Below are positions 27,063-34,673 of a DNA stretch of 64,000 nucleotides, piece after piece. Source of the stretch: a bacterium (GTDB taxonomy: Bacteria; Krumholzibacteriota; Krumholzibacteriia; LZORAL124-64-63); contig JAAEQC010000142.1 of NCBI GenBank assembly GCA_024231905.1, forward strand, positions 1-64,000, given 5' to 3'. A program made the position numbers and the translations under genes. The notes under the pieces were generated by a model. The model was not told the DNA's origin. It worked only from the letters and a program-made list of their open reading frames with translations, and made no database searches. Numbering within the stretch: position 1 is the stretch's first letter; every line of letters begins with the position of its first letter.

Positions 27063-28712
27063 TTAAATCAAGTCTTCGGGCAGCGGCAAGGCGGTTTTGC
27101 CGTAGACGTGGCTGTCGAGCCAGGGGGCGCAGTCCACACCCGTGACCTCGTAGACGGCGGTTTCCAGGGATGCCCGGGTCAGGGGCCGGCCGTCGCGGGT
27201 GTTGTAGAGGTGGCGCAGCACGCCGTCCAGGGGCCGTTCGAGGCCGCCGTGGCGGGCCAGCCAGCTGTCGAGGGCAACGCAGACGGCCACGCCGCCCGCG
27301 TAGGCGAAGCGGACGGCCTCGGCGTCGTCGCTCATGACGTCGGCGGCCACGTCGGCCACGGCCCGTTCGCCGAGCAGCCTGTTCTGCTCGTAGTCCCGTT
27401 CGAGGCGCCGTTGCAGGACGCGGCGGGCGTGGTCCGGGGACCACACGCCGGCGGCGGTGAGCATGCGCGCCGCGTACCAGGTGGTTGCCCCCTCGGTGAA
27501 CCACAGCATGGCCGGATCCTCCTGGGGAATGGCCTCGCCGAGCCAGCCGTGGAACATCTCGTGGGCGATGACGCTGGCCGCCTGGTCTTCCAATTCGCCC
27601 CAGGTGGTGCGGGCGTCGATCATCACCAGGACCGAGCTGCCCGTGTGGGCGCCGTAGGTGTCGAAGCGCTCGGGCGTGGACACTTCGTTGGCCGCCAGCA
27701 GCACCGTGATCCGGGGCGAGGGCGCCGAGCCGAAAAAGCCCACCTCCGTGCGGGCCACGCGGCGGACCAGGTCCAGGGCCTCGTCGTCGGCGAAGAGCCA
27801 GCGGCGGTCGGTGGCGAAGCGGATGTCGCAGTCCCGGGCCTTGGTGGACGCCGTGCGCAGATTCCCGCAGACCAGGAGGGCGTTGTTCAGGTCCGCCAGG
27901 TCGCGGGGGTGGAAGACGCGACTCGCCTCGGGACTCTCGGGGGGTGTGGGACGGGGAGCGGTGGCCCGGCGTCCCCGGGCCTCCACCGGCAGGTAGGACC
28001 GTCCGTCACCCAGGTGGGCCAGGCCCGCCGAGTCGGGTATGGCCGGGGTGCGCGCCGGTTCCCGGACCAACGGTGGCCAGGGGGTGAGCACGGGCAGGTC
28101 GTCGGGATTGCGCAGGGAGACTGTGATGTCGCCCACGGGACGGCCCAGGGGTACGAGGAAGATCTCGAAGCCGGCCACCCGCACGCCGCCGTTGACCGGA
28201 TTGGAGATGAAGCGCCGGATATCGTGCTCCAGGTGGTCCGGGGGCGAGAGGTCCACCCGGTAGCCGAAGGCCACCTGGTCCACCCCGTCGGTGGAAACGC
28301 GCCAGCCGTCGTCGGTGCGGGCCACGGCGAGGCTCCGCCCGCGGCGGCCTTGCCCGTCCACAGCCTGGGCGGTGGGCGTGTTGGCGTCTACGCCGCTGTC
28401 CGGGTCGCCGAAGAAGCCGGGGGGGAAGACCAGGTCCAGGTGCCGGGGCAGATCGCCGGTCAGCACCAGGTGCAGATCCAGGGAGCCGCGAGGGGCGTCG
28501 GACAGGTCGATCTCGTAGTCCAGATTCAGGGGCGCCGGCTCCCGCAGCACGTACCAACCGCCGGCTGCGGCGCTCGCCAGCAGCAGGATCGCGACGGCCA
28601 GCAGGACGCCCGGCCGCACCGTCCGGCGCCGGGTCCGCGACGGCGAAGCGGCCAGGCGGCCTTCCCGTCGGGCCTGGTACCGTTGCAGTGCGGATTGCGA
28701 CGCCTTGGACAT
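27063..28712 (-). CDS. M61-like membrane-anchored metallopeptidase
   Basis: A 549-residue protein with a basic N-terminus, one membrane helix (about 35-55) and an exported domain. The zinc motif is HEMFH (384-388) and the third ligand is probably E407 in WFTEGATTW, as in M1/M61 glycyl-aminopeptidases. The N-terminal beta-rich part also fits M61. Low overall similarity to textbook members makes substrate assignment unsafe. It is probably transcribed with metG. Confidence 0.75.
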   Translation of the reverse strand: MSKASQSALQRYQARREGRLAASPSRTRRRTVRPGVLLAVAILLLASAAAGGWYVLREPAPLNLDYEIDLSDAPRGSLDLHLVLTGDLPRHLDLVFPPGFFGDPDSGVDANTPTAQAVDGQGRRGRSLAVARTDDGWRVSTDGVDQVAFGYRVDLSPPDHLEHDIRRFISNPVNGGVRVAGFEIFLVPLGRPVGDITVSLRNPDDLPVLTPWPPLVREPARTPAIPDSAGLAHLGDGRSYLPVEARGRRATAPRPTPPESPEASRVFHPRDLADLNNALLVCGNLRTASTKARDCDIRFATDRRWLFADDEALDLVRRVARTEVGFFGSAPSPRITVLLAANEVSTPERFDTYGAHTGSSVLVMIDARTTWGELEDQAASVIAHEMFHGWLGEAIPQEDPAMLWFTEGATTWYAARMLTAAGVWSPDHARRVLQRRLERDYEQNRLLGERAVADVAADVMSDDAEAVRFAYAGGVAVCVALDSWLARHGGLERPLDGVLRHLYNTRDGRPLTRASLETAVYEVTGVDCAPWLDSHVYGKTALPLPEDLI

Positions 28713-28760
28713 GCGGGATCTTTCTCTGCAAGGTCAGTGGGTTGCGGCGCGGTGTCGTCG

Positions 28761-28790
28761 TTCCCCGTGGTTCCCCGTGGTTCCCCATGG
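28761..28790 (+). repeat. Three tandem copies of a 10-bp repeat
   Basis: TTCCCCGTGG occurs twice perfectly and a third time as TTCCCCATGG. It lies in the 172-nt gap between the divergent M61-like and SDR genes, and could be a regulator-binding array or a chance expansion. Confidence 0.6.
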
Positions 28791-28884
28791 CGGGTCCCAC
28801 ACCCGAGACGATGCAACCCACATGCCTTTGTGATAAGATCACTTGGCGACACTCAGGGCACACAATGAGCGAAGGGGAACGAAC

Positions 28885-29700
28885 ATGGATCTGGGCATAC
28901 GGGGACGGACGGCGGTGGTGACGGCGGCCTCGCGGGGCTTCGGACTGGCCACGGCCGAGACCCTGGCCCGCGAGGGGGTCCGGGTGGCCATGTGCGCCCG
29001 GGACGCGGACACGCTGCAGGAGGCCGCCGATCGGGTGCAGACGGCCGGCGAGGAAGTCCACGGCGGCGCTGCGGGCCGGGTGCTGGCCCGCTCGGTGGAC
29101 GTGACCGAACCCGCCGCCCTGGAGGCCTTCGTAGCCGAGACCCGCACGCGCTTCGGCCCGGTGCAGATGCTGCTGGTGAACGCCGGCGGCCCGCCTGCAG
29201 GTACCTTCGCCGATCTGGACCAGGAAGCCTGGGACACGGCCTGGCGGGGCACCGTGGCCAGCGCCGTTGCCGCCTGCCGCCTGGTCCTGCCGGACATGCT
29301 GGAGCAGGGCTGGGGCCGCATGGTCGCCGTGACCTCCGTGAGCGTGCATCAGCCCGTGGAGAATCTCATGCTCTCCAGCGCCCTGCGCCCGGCGGTGCAA
29401 GGGCTCGTCAAGACCCTCTCGGACGAGGTGGCCGGACGCGGCGTGACCGTCAACGCCGTGGCGCCGGGCTTCCACGCCACCAGCGCCGTCGACCGCCTCA
29501 TCGCCGCCAAGGTCGAGCAGACCGGCTGCCAACCCGAGGACGTGGTGGCTGGCTGGACCCAGACCATCCCCGCCGGCCGCCTGGGCCGCCCCGAGGAACT
29601 GGCCGCCCTGATCGCGTTCCTCATGTCCGAGCAGGCGGGCTACATCACCGGCCAGAGCATCATCGCCGACGGGGGCTGGGTCCGGGGCACCTTCGGGTAG
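28885..29700 (+). CDS. Atypical short-chain dehydrogenase/reductase
   Basis: A 271-residue Rossmann protein. The cofactor motif is TAASRGFG near the N-terminus, NAGG is present, and the C-terminal GQSIIADGGW is typical of SDRs. The catalytic YxxxK is replaced by SxxxR (LSSALRPAV), a variant I recall from an uncharacterised SDR subfamily. ATG 28885 follows AAGGGG. The in-frame ATG at 28843 is less likely. The substrate is unknown. Confidence 0.82.
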   Translation: MDLGIRGRTAVVTAASRGFGLATAETLAREGVRVAMCARDADTLQEAADRVQTAGEEVHGGAAGRVLARSVDVTEPAALEAFVAETRTRFGPVQMLLVNAGGPPAGTFADLDQEAWDTAWRGTVASAVAACRLVLPDMLEQGWGRMVAVTSVSVHQPVENLMLSSALRPAVQGLVKTLSDEVAGRGVTVNAVAPGFHATSAVDRLIAAKVEQTGCQPEDVVAGWTQTIPAGRLGRPEELAALIAFLMSEQAGYITGQSIIADGGWVRGTFG

Positions 29701-29701
29701 C

Positions 29702-29729
29702 TTGACACTCCGTCCGCGGGGATTATCTT
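29702..29729 (+). promoter_or_regulatory. Candidate sigma70-type promoter
   Basis: A perfect TTGACA (29702-29707) and TATCTT (29724-29729) are spaced 16 nt, starting 1 nt after the SDR stop codon. It would drive the small membrane protein and the FmdB-like gene. Confidence 0.6.
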
Positions 29730-29774
29730 AAAGTCAATGAGTTTCGAATATATGGCTCGATCAGGCGGAGAACC

Positions 29775-29867
29775 ATGGACGGCCTGCTGAAAACGGCGAT
29801 CTTCGTGGCGGGATACTTCGTGGTGGTCAACTTCGTCTTCCCCCGTCTGGGGTTGCGCCCCGGCTGA
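29775..29867 (+). CDS. Small single-helix membrane protein (30 aa)
   Basis: ATG 29775 follows GGCGGAG with good spacing and lies downstream of a clear promoter. The 30-residue product is MDGLLKTAIFVAGYFVVVN followed by FVFPRLGLRPG, one membrane helix of about 18 residues with a short C-terminal tail. It is below usual length cut-offs. The function is unknown. It may be cotranscribed with the zinc-ribbon gene 98 nt downstream. Confidence 0.6.
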   Translation: MDGLLKTAIFVAGYFVVVNFVFPRLGLRPG

Positions 29868-29965
29868 GCGCCGGACGCCTGCTCGATCGGGGATCGGGAC
29901 GACACCAAGGACGAGACGGCGGAGGACGACCGGTCCGCGTGACCGCGGACCCTGGGAGGATCGGG

Positions 29966-30166
29966 ATGCCCCTCTACGAATTCAGCTGCCGCAAGTGCGG
30001 TCACAGTTTCGAGGAATTGACGACCCTGGCCGAGGTGGAGAAGAAGAAGCCCGCCTGCCCAGCCTGCGGTTCGCGGGCCACCGAGCGCGGCCTGTCCGGC
30101 TTTGCCACGGGATCCGGTTCCGGTGGTTCCGGGAGCGCCCCTTGCGGTGGCGGCGGATTCACTTGA
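29966..30166 (+). CDS. FmdB-family zinc ribbon protein
   Basis: A 66-residue protein starting MPLYEFSCRKCGHSFEEL, with a CxxC...CxxC ribbon (C-R-K-C and C-P-A-C) and a flexible Gly/Ser tail. The family is widespread and its role, possibly regulatory, is uncertain. ATG 29966 follows GGGAGGATC. The upstream GTG at 29939 is not needed. Confidence 0.85.
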   Translation: MPLYEFSCRKCGHSFEELTTLAEVEKKKPACPACGSRATERGLSGFATGSGSGGSGSAPCGGGGFT

Positions 30167-30209
30167 GGCTAGGTGGGGCGCGGCCGGGTGCCGCGCGACA
30201 GGCGAGAGA

Positions 30210-31190
30210 TCACGAGGCGCCGCGGTCCCCCGATCGCGGCGCCTTCTTTTCCAGATAGCCCCGGGCCCGGCGGAAGGGACGCGCCAGGCGGTCGCGGGCC
30301 GAAGTGCCGAGGGCGTGTCCCAACAGGATCACCAGGGCCGCGAGACCGAGTCCGGCGGCCACGTCCACCACGTAGTGGTAGCGGCAATACACGGTCGACA
30401 TGCACAGCAGGACGAAGATGGTGGTCATCCACCAGCGGTGGCGGGGAAAGCGCTGCCACACGTGCCACCAGGGGATGAACGACGCGGCCACGTGGCTGGA
30501 GGGGAAGGCGGCGCCGAGCAGGGCGCCGTTCTCGTGGATGTGCAGCATGATGCGCGTGAAGATCCAGCCGTCCACCTCGATGTAGCCCGCCCGGAAGTAC
30601 TTGGGTCCCCAGGCAGGGAGGACCGAGTAGAGGGTGTAACAGATGAGCATGGTGGCGCCCAGGTCGCGGACGTAGGCGCGGACGGCGCCCCAGCGCTCGT
30701 CGGCCGGCAGATCCCGGGACCGGAAGATCAGTCCGATGAAGATCAGGGACAGGAAGTAGTAGCTGAAGTAGGCGAACTCCATGAGTTCGTGGAACCAGGG
30801 CCAGGGCCAGATCCGGGACCACTCCAGCGCGGGCTGGAAGCCGAAGATCGCCTCTTCCAGGGCGATGAGTGCCGGGTCGAGGCTGTCCTCGAAGGCGAAG
30901 AAGATCAGGCCCAGGTGCTCCAGCTCAGCGTAGAAGAGCGGGAAGAGCATGGGCAGGTAGATCTCGCCCAGCAGACGCGGTGCCCAGTGGCGGCGTCCCC
31001 GCAGCCAGGGGGGTACGAACCACACGGCCAGGCCGATTCCCGCGTGCACCGCCGCCAGTTTCCAGGGGGAGAGGAAGACGCCCGGGCTGAGGGCCGCGTA
31101 GATGACTGTCATGACCAGGTAGATCACGGCCCAGCGGTCGATGTCCAGGCGCAGGAGCGAGAGTTCCACGAGACGCCGTCGCAGGCTCAC
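30210..31190 (-). CDS. PAP2/Aur1-like integral membrane lipid enzyme
   Basis: A 326-residue protein with multiple membrane helices. The PAP2 catalytic elements are PSSH (230-233) and R270-Y-H272-x3-D276, giving the H/H/D set shared by PAP2 phosphatases and the Aur1 inositol-phosphorylceramide synthase family. GTG 31190 overlaps the upstream SDR stop (GTGA) and follows GGGAGG. As the last gene of a probable ceramide operon it may dephosphorylate a sphingoid or lipid phosphate or transfer a head group. The choice is not decided by sequence. Confidence 0.8.
   Translation of the reverse strand: MSLRRRLVELSLLRLDIDRWAVIYLVMTVIYAALSPGVFLSPWKLAAVHAGIGLAVWFVPPWLRGRRHWAPRLLGEIYLPMLFPLFYAELEHLGLIFFAFEDSLDPALIALEEAIFGFQPALEWSRIWPWPWFHELMEFAYFSYYFLSLIFIGLIFRSRDLPADERWGAVRAYVRDLGATMLICYTLYSVLPAWGPKYFRAGYIEVDGWIFTRIMLHIHENGALLGAAFPSSHVAASFIPWWHVWQRFPRHRWWMTTIFVLLCMSTVYCRYHYVVDVAAGLGLAALVILLGHALGTSARDRLARPFRRARGYLEKKAPRSGDRGAS
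30215..30244 (+). terminator. Rho-independent terminator for the FmdB-like gene, embedded in a convergent CDS
   Basis: AGGCGCCGCG (30215-30224) and CGCGGCGCCT (30235-30244) form a perfect 10-bp stem with a 10-nt loop, followed by TCTTTTCC. It lies within the 3' end of the convergent PAP2-like gene, whose stop begins at 30212. Confidence 0.75.
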
Positions 31191-32203
31191 AACCAGCCCT
31201 CCCGTACGCAGAACTCCATGGTCTCGGCCAGGCCGCGGGCGGCCGGTCGCGGGGTCGGGAAGCCGGTGGCCGCCGCGAGTCGCGAGCCGTCGCAGGCCCA
31301 ACCGCAGACGGTGAGGTCGCGGATGCGGTCGGGATTCAGTACCGGCGAACGGCGCGCGCCGAAGAGGCCCACCACGGCGGTGGCCAGACGCAGGGGCCAG
31401 AGGGGAATGGGGAGCATCCGCACCGGGCGGCCTGCGGCCTCGGCCAGGGCCTCGGCCAGGTCCGGGAAGCTGTAGCCCGCCCGGCCGTCATCCACGAAGA
31501 AGACGCCTTCGGCGTCGGGACTGTCCAACAGGGCCACGGCTGCCGCCGCAGCGTCGCGTCCGTCCACCAGGGAGAGCCCGCCCAGGGAGCGGCCCAGGCG
31601 CGGCAGCCAGCCCCGGCGCGCCAGTTTCAACAGGGGCAGGAAGTCCTTGTCCCGGGGACCGTACAGCCCGGGGGGGCGTAGGATCGCCGTGCGGAAGAGC
31701 CCGCCGGCGCCGGACACGAGGGCTTCGGCCTCCCGCTTGGAGCGACCGTAGGCGGTGATGGGGGCGGCGGGATCGGTTTCCCGGGCCGGCCGGTCCAGCG
31801 GCGCCGGGCCGTGGGCGGCCAGGCTGGAGACGTAGACGAAGGCGGGAGCGGTCTCGGCGGGGGGCTCGGACCAGCGGCGCCGGGCGGCCTCCAGGAGCGC
31901 GCGGGTGGTTTCCACGTTGCCCCGGCGGTAGCCCTCTTCGCTGGTGGCGGTGACCACGCCGGCGCAGTGGATCACGCCGTCGGCCCCGTCCAGGAGCCGG
32001 TCGCAGCCGGCGGGATCGGTCAGGTCCACCTGGACGGTCTCCAGGGGCTTGCCCTCGAGCCAGCGCAGGCTGCTGGTGGCGCGGATGGAGGCGCGGACCC
32101 GGTCGCCCCGGGCCAGCAACTGGTCGGCCAGGTGGCTGCCCAGGAAACCGGTGGCCCCGGTCAGGGCGACCAGACGCGGCTCGCTGCTCGCGGCGTCACC
32201 CAT
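31187..32203 (-). CDS. Extended SDR, candidate ceramide reductase (CerR-like)
   Basis: A 338-residue NAD(P)-binding epimerase/3-beta-HSD-type protein. TGATGFLG is at 15-22, the SS pair near 126-127, and Y152-x3-K156 completes the active site. In Caulobacter an epimerase-like SDR (CerR) reduces 3-ketoceramide. Here the gene lies 1 nt after the candidate ceramide synthase and overlaps the PAP2-like gene, so the same role is inferred from context. Alone, it would be called only NAD-dependent epimerase/dehydratase. Confidence 0.8.
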   Translation of the reverse strand: MGDAASSEPRLVALTGATGFLGSHLADQLLARGDRVRASIRATSSLRWLEGKPLETVQVDLTDPAGCDRLLDGADGVIHCAGVVTATSEEGYRRGNVETTRALLEAARRRWSEPPAETAPAFVYVSSLAAHGPAPLDRPARETDPAAPITAYGRSKREAEALVSGAGGLFRTAILRPPGLYGPRDKDFLPLLKLARRGWLPRLGRSLGGLSLVDGRDAAAAAVALLDSPDAEGVFFVDDGRAGYSFPDLAEALAEAAGRPVRMLPIPLWPLRLATAVVGLFGARRSPVLNPDRIRDLTVCGWACDGSRLAAATGFPTPRPAARGLAETMEFCVREGWL

Positions 32204-32204
32204 G

Positions 32205-33323
32205 TCAGACCGTCTTCTCGTACACGCGGTAGGTCTTGTAGCGCTTGGCGCCGTAGCCCTCGAGAACCTTGTTCATGGGGACGTTGTCCTCGAGGATCCA
32301 GGAGCACTCGCCGCTGGTGATGCCCCGGGCGAAACCCGCCTGCATGGTCTTGAAGATCATGACCATGTCCACGCCGAGCTTGCGATACTCGGGCAGGACG
32401 CCCAGGAGCAGGCAGCGGGCCATCTTCACCTTGCGCTTGCCCAGCAGGAACTTCAGCCAGCCGAAGGGCAGTAGGCGGCCCTTGAGGGGCTGCAGGGCCT
32501 CGTTGAAGTCGGGAATGGTCAGGGAGAAGCCGATGGGCTCGCCATCCATTTCGGCCACCAGCAGGAAGGCTGGATCGACCATGGACTTCATGTCCTTGGC
32601 CATGTAGCGGAAATTCTCGTCGTCCAGAGGGACGAAGCCCCAGTTGCGGCTCCAACTCTTGTTGTAGAGTTCGCGCACACGGGAGGCTTCCTCGAAGAAG
32701 TTCTTCATGTCGAACTGGCGCACGACCAGTCCCGGGCGGGCCGCCATGCGGTCGATCAGGCGCGTCATCTTTTCCGGGAATGCGCCGCCGGTCTCGATGA
32801 GCCAGGCGAAGAGGTCCTTGGCCTTGGTCAAGCCGAACTCATCCAGCAGTTCGGGATAGTAGCGGGGATTGTAGGGCATGCCGATCACCGGGCGCGTCCA
32901 CGCGCCGTCCACCAGGGCGCCGTAGGCGTCGTGGTTGGAGTTGTAGTTGCCCGGTCCGCGCATGATCTCCATACCCTGCTCGCGGATCCACGTCTCCGCC
33001 GTTTCCAGCAGGGCCCGGGAGACCTCCGCGTCCTCCAGCACCTCGAAGAAGCCGAAGTAGCCCACCTTTTCTTGGTGGTGTTCGTTGGCGGCGGTGTCCA
33101 CGCAGGCGCCCACGCGGCCGACGATCTCGTCGCCCCGGCGGGCCAACCACAGCTGGTGCGTGGCGTGGCGCCAGTAGGGGTTCTTCTTCTTCTCGAAGAA
33201 GTCCTTCAGCTCGCTCAGCAGGGGAAAGACGTGGTTGGGGTCGTCCGCGTAGATGCGGTAGGGGAGCTGCAGGAAAGCTTCGAAATCGCCCTTGCCGGCG
33301 ACGGGGGTGACGTGGACGGACAT
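32205..33323 (-). CDS. GNAT-like acyltransferase, candidate bacterial ceramide synthase (bCerS-like)
   Basis: A 372-residue cytosolic protein of the GNAT-like family with GRVGACVD, VGYFGFFEVLED, RGPGNYNSNHDAYGALVDG and MPYNPRYYPELL segments near the centre and a second acyltransferase-like half (DPAFLLVAEMDGEPIGF). Proteins with this layout are annotated N-acetyltransferase. One was shown in Caulobacter to be the bacterial ceramide synthase acylating 3-ketosphinganine. Placement between serine palmitoyltransferase and CerR-like genes supports that role by inference. Confidence 0.8.
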   Translation of the reverse strand: MSVHVTPVAGKGDFEAFLQLPYRIYADDPNHVFPLLSELKDFFEKKKNPYWRHATHQLWLARRGDEIVGRVGACVDTAANEHHQEKVGYFGFFEVLEDAEVSRALLETAETWIREQGMEIMRGPGNYNSNHDAYGALVDGAWTRPVIGMPYNPRYYPELLDEFGLTKAKDLFAWLIETGGAFPEKMTRLIDRMAARPGLVVRQFDMKNFFEEASRVRELYNKSWSRNWGFVPLDDENFRYMAKDMKSMVDPAFLLVAEMDGEPIGFSLTIPDFNEALQPLKGRLLPFGWLKFLLGKRKVKMARCLLLGVLPEYRKLGVDMVMIFKTMQAGFARGITSGECSWILEDNVPMNKVLEGYGAKRYKTYRVYEKTV

Positions 33324-33381
33324 GTTCGCTCCTCGGGGAGGATGTCGGATCGGGATCGCGTTCGTGCCCGACGTGCCGCAG

Positions 33382-34566
33382 TCAGGACGGGACGACGCCC
33401 AATTCGCGGCCCACCTCGGCCATGATGTCCATGGCCTTGTGGATCTCGTCTTCCGTGTGGGTCGCCATCAGGGACAGACGGATCAGCGCGTTGCCGGGCT
33501 CGACAGCCGGGGAGACGACCGGGTTGACGAAGACGCCGCGGTCGATGAGGCGCCGGCAGAATACGAACGCCGTCATGTCCTCGCCCACCACCGCGGGAAT
33601 GATCGGCGTCTCGGAGGGGCCCGTGTCGAAGCCCGCGTCCTTGAGCCGCTCGCGCATGATGTCGTTGTTGCGCCACAGGGCCTCGTGCCGCCAGGACTCC
33701 TCCTGCATGACGTCCACCGCCGCGGAGACCGAGGCCACCGAGGCCGGCGGCATGCTGGCCGAGAACATGAGCGCGCGGGCGAGATGCTGGATGTAGTGGA
33801 TGGTGTCCTTGTCGCCGGCCACGAAGCCGCCCACCGAGGCCAGGGACTTGCTGAAGGTCCCCATGATCAGGTCGACCTTGTCGGTCAGGCCGAAGTGGTT
33901 GCAGGTGCCGCGGCCGTGGTCGCCCAGCACGCCCACGCCGTGGGCGTCGTCCACCATGATGCCGGCGTCGTACTGCTCGGCCAGCTTCACGATCTCCGGC
34001 AGCCGGGCGATGTCGCCCTCCATGGAGAAGACACCATCGACGATGATGAGCTTGTTGGTGTCCTTTTCGCTCTTCAGGACCAGTTCCAGGTTCTCCATGT
34101 CATTGTGCTTGTACTTGCGCACGTTGCCGAAGGAGAGCCGGGCGCCGTCGATGATGGAGGCGTGGTCGGTGCGATCGACGATGATGGTCTCGTTGCGGCC
34201 GACCATGGAACTGAGGGTGCCCTGGTTGACCATGAAGCCGGTGGAGAAGACCAGGGCCTGCTCCTTGCCCACGAGCTTGGCCAGCTTCTCCTCGAGCTCG
34301 ATGTGGATGTCGAGGGTGCCGTTGAGGAAACGCGAACCGGCGCAACCGGTGCCGTACTTGGCGATGGCGGCCTGGGCGGCTTCCTTCACCTGGGGGTGGT
34401 TCGTCAGACCCAGGTAATTGTTGCTGCCCAGCATGATGACCTCTTGGCCCTGGTAGCGGACCGTGTTGGTCTGGGCAGACTCGATCACCCGGAAATAGTT
34501 GTAGAGATCCTTGGCCATGAGTTGTCTGGCCGTCTGGAACTCGTGGACCTTGTCGAACAGCCCCAT
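33382..34566 (-). CDS. spt: Serine palmitoyltransferase (alpha-oxoamine synthase)
   Basis: A 394-residue PLP enzyme condensing L-serine with a fatty acyl thioester to 3-ketosphinganine, the first step of sphingolipid synthesis. The PLP lysine is K240 in GTFSKSLASVGGF; H135 (TDHASI) and D206 bind the cofactor. GSRFLNGT (77-84), which I recall from bacterial SPTs, replaces the ASVRFICGT of 2-amino-3-ketobutyrate ligase. ATG 34566 (MGLFDKV) fits homologs; an ATG directly upstream at 34569 is possible. Glycine C-acetyltransferase (Kbl) is the main alternative but fits the motifs and neighbours less well. Confidence 0.87.
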   Translation of the reverse strand: MGLFDKVHEFQTARQLMAKDLYNYFRVIESAQTNTVRYQGQEVIMLGSNNYLGLTNHPQVKEAAQAAIAKYGTGCAGSRFLNGTLDIHIELEEKLAKLVGKEQALVFSTGFMVNQGTLSSMVGRNETIIVDRTDHASIIDGARLSFGNVRKYKHNDMENLELVLKSEKDTNKLIIVDGVFSMEGDIARLPEIVKLAEQYDAGIMVDDAHGVGVLGDHGRGTCNHFGLTDKVDLIMGTFSKSLASVGGFVAGDKDTIHYIQHLARALMFSASMPPASVASVSAAVDVMQEESWRHEALWRNNDIMRERLKDAGFDTGPSETPIIPAVVGEDMTAFVFCRRLIDRGVFVNPVVSPAVEPGNALIRLSLMATHTEDEIHKAMDIMAEVGRELGVVPS

Positions 34567-34601
34567 CATTACCGCCGTTTGGCTGGAGTTACGAAGACAA
34601 C

Positions 34602-34621
34602 GGGACCCGAAGGCGGGTCCC
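34602..34621 (-). terminator. Stem-loop between AMMECR1-like gene and spt
   Basis: GGGACCCG and CGGGTCCC form a perfect 8-bp stem with a 4-nt loop, followed on the minus strand by GTTGTCTTCG. It may end transcription of the AmmeMemo genes. If the promoter at 34645-34673 is real it instead lies in the spt leader, where it could attenuate. The U-tract is weak. Confidence 0.45.
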
Positions 34622-34644
34622 ACCATCCGTATCCTGGCCACCAG

Positions 34645-34673
34645 AAAATAGCCTGAAGGTCCCGCGTCTACAA
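34645..34673 (-). promoter_or_regulatory. Candidate promoter of the spt operon
   Basis: On the minus strand TTGTAG (34673-34668) and TATTTT (34650-34645) are spaced 17 nt, directly downstream of the AMMECR1-like stop codon. The predicted transcript has a leader of about 70 nt containing the 34602-34621 hairpin. Confidence 0.45.

Noticed and set aside
28829-28845. CRP-like palindrome TGTGA-N5-TCAC upstream of the SDR
   Set aside because: The spacer is one base shorter than a CRP site and the right arm is incomplete. It is better read as a chance dyad near a -10-like TAAGAT.
25145-28868. Two long plus-strand frames opposite metG and the M61-like gene
   Set aside because: The minus strand encodes MetRS with HLGH and KLSTS motifs and a peptidase with HExxH. 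The plus frames show no domain.
33382-34566. Glycine C-acetyltransferase (kbl) as the identity of the PLP enzyme
   Set aside because: The GSRFLNGT motif and adjacent bCerS- and CerR-like genes fit serine palmitoyltransferase better, and no threonine dehydrogenase gene is adjacent.
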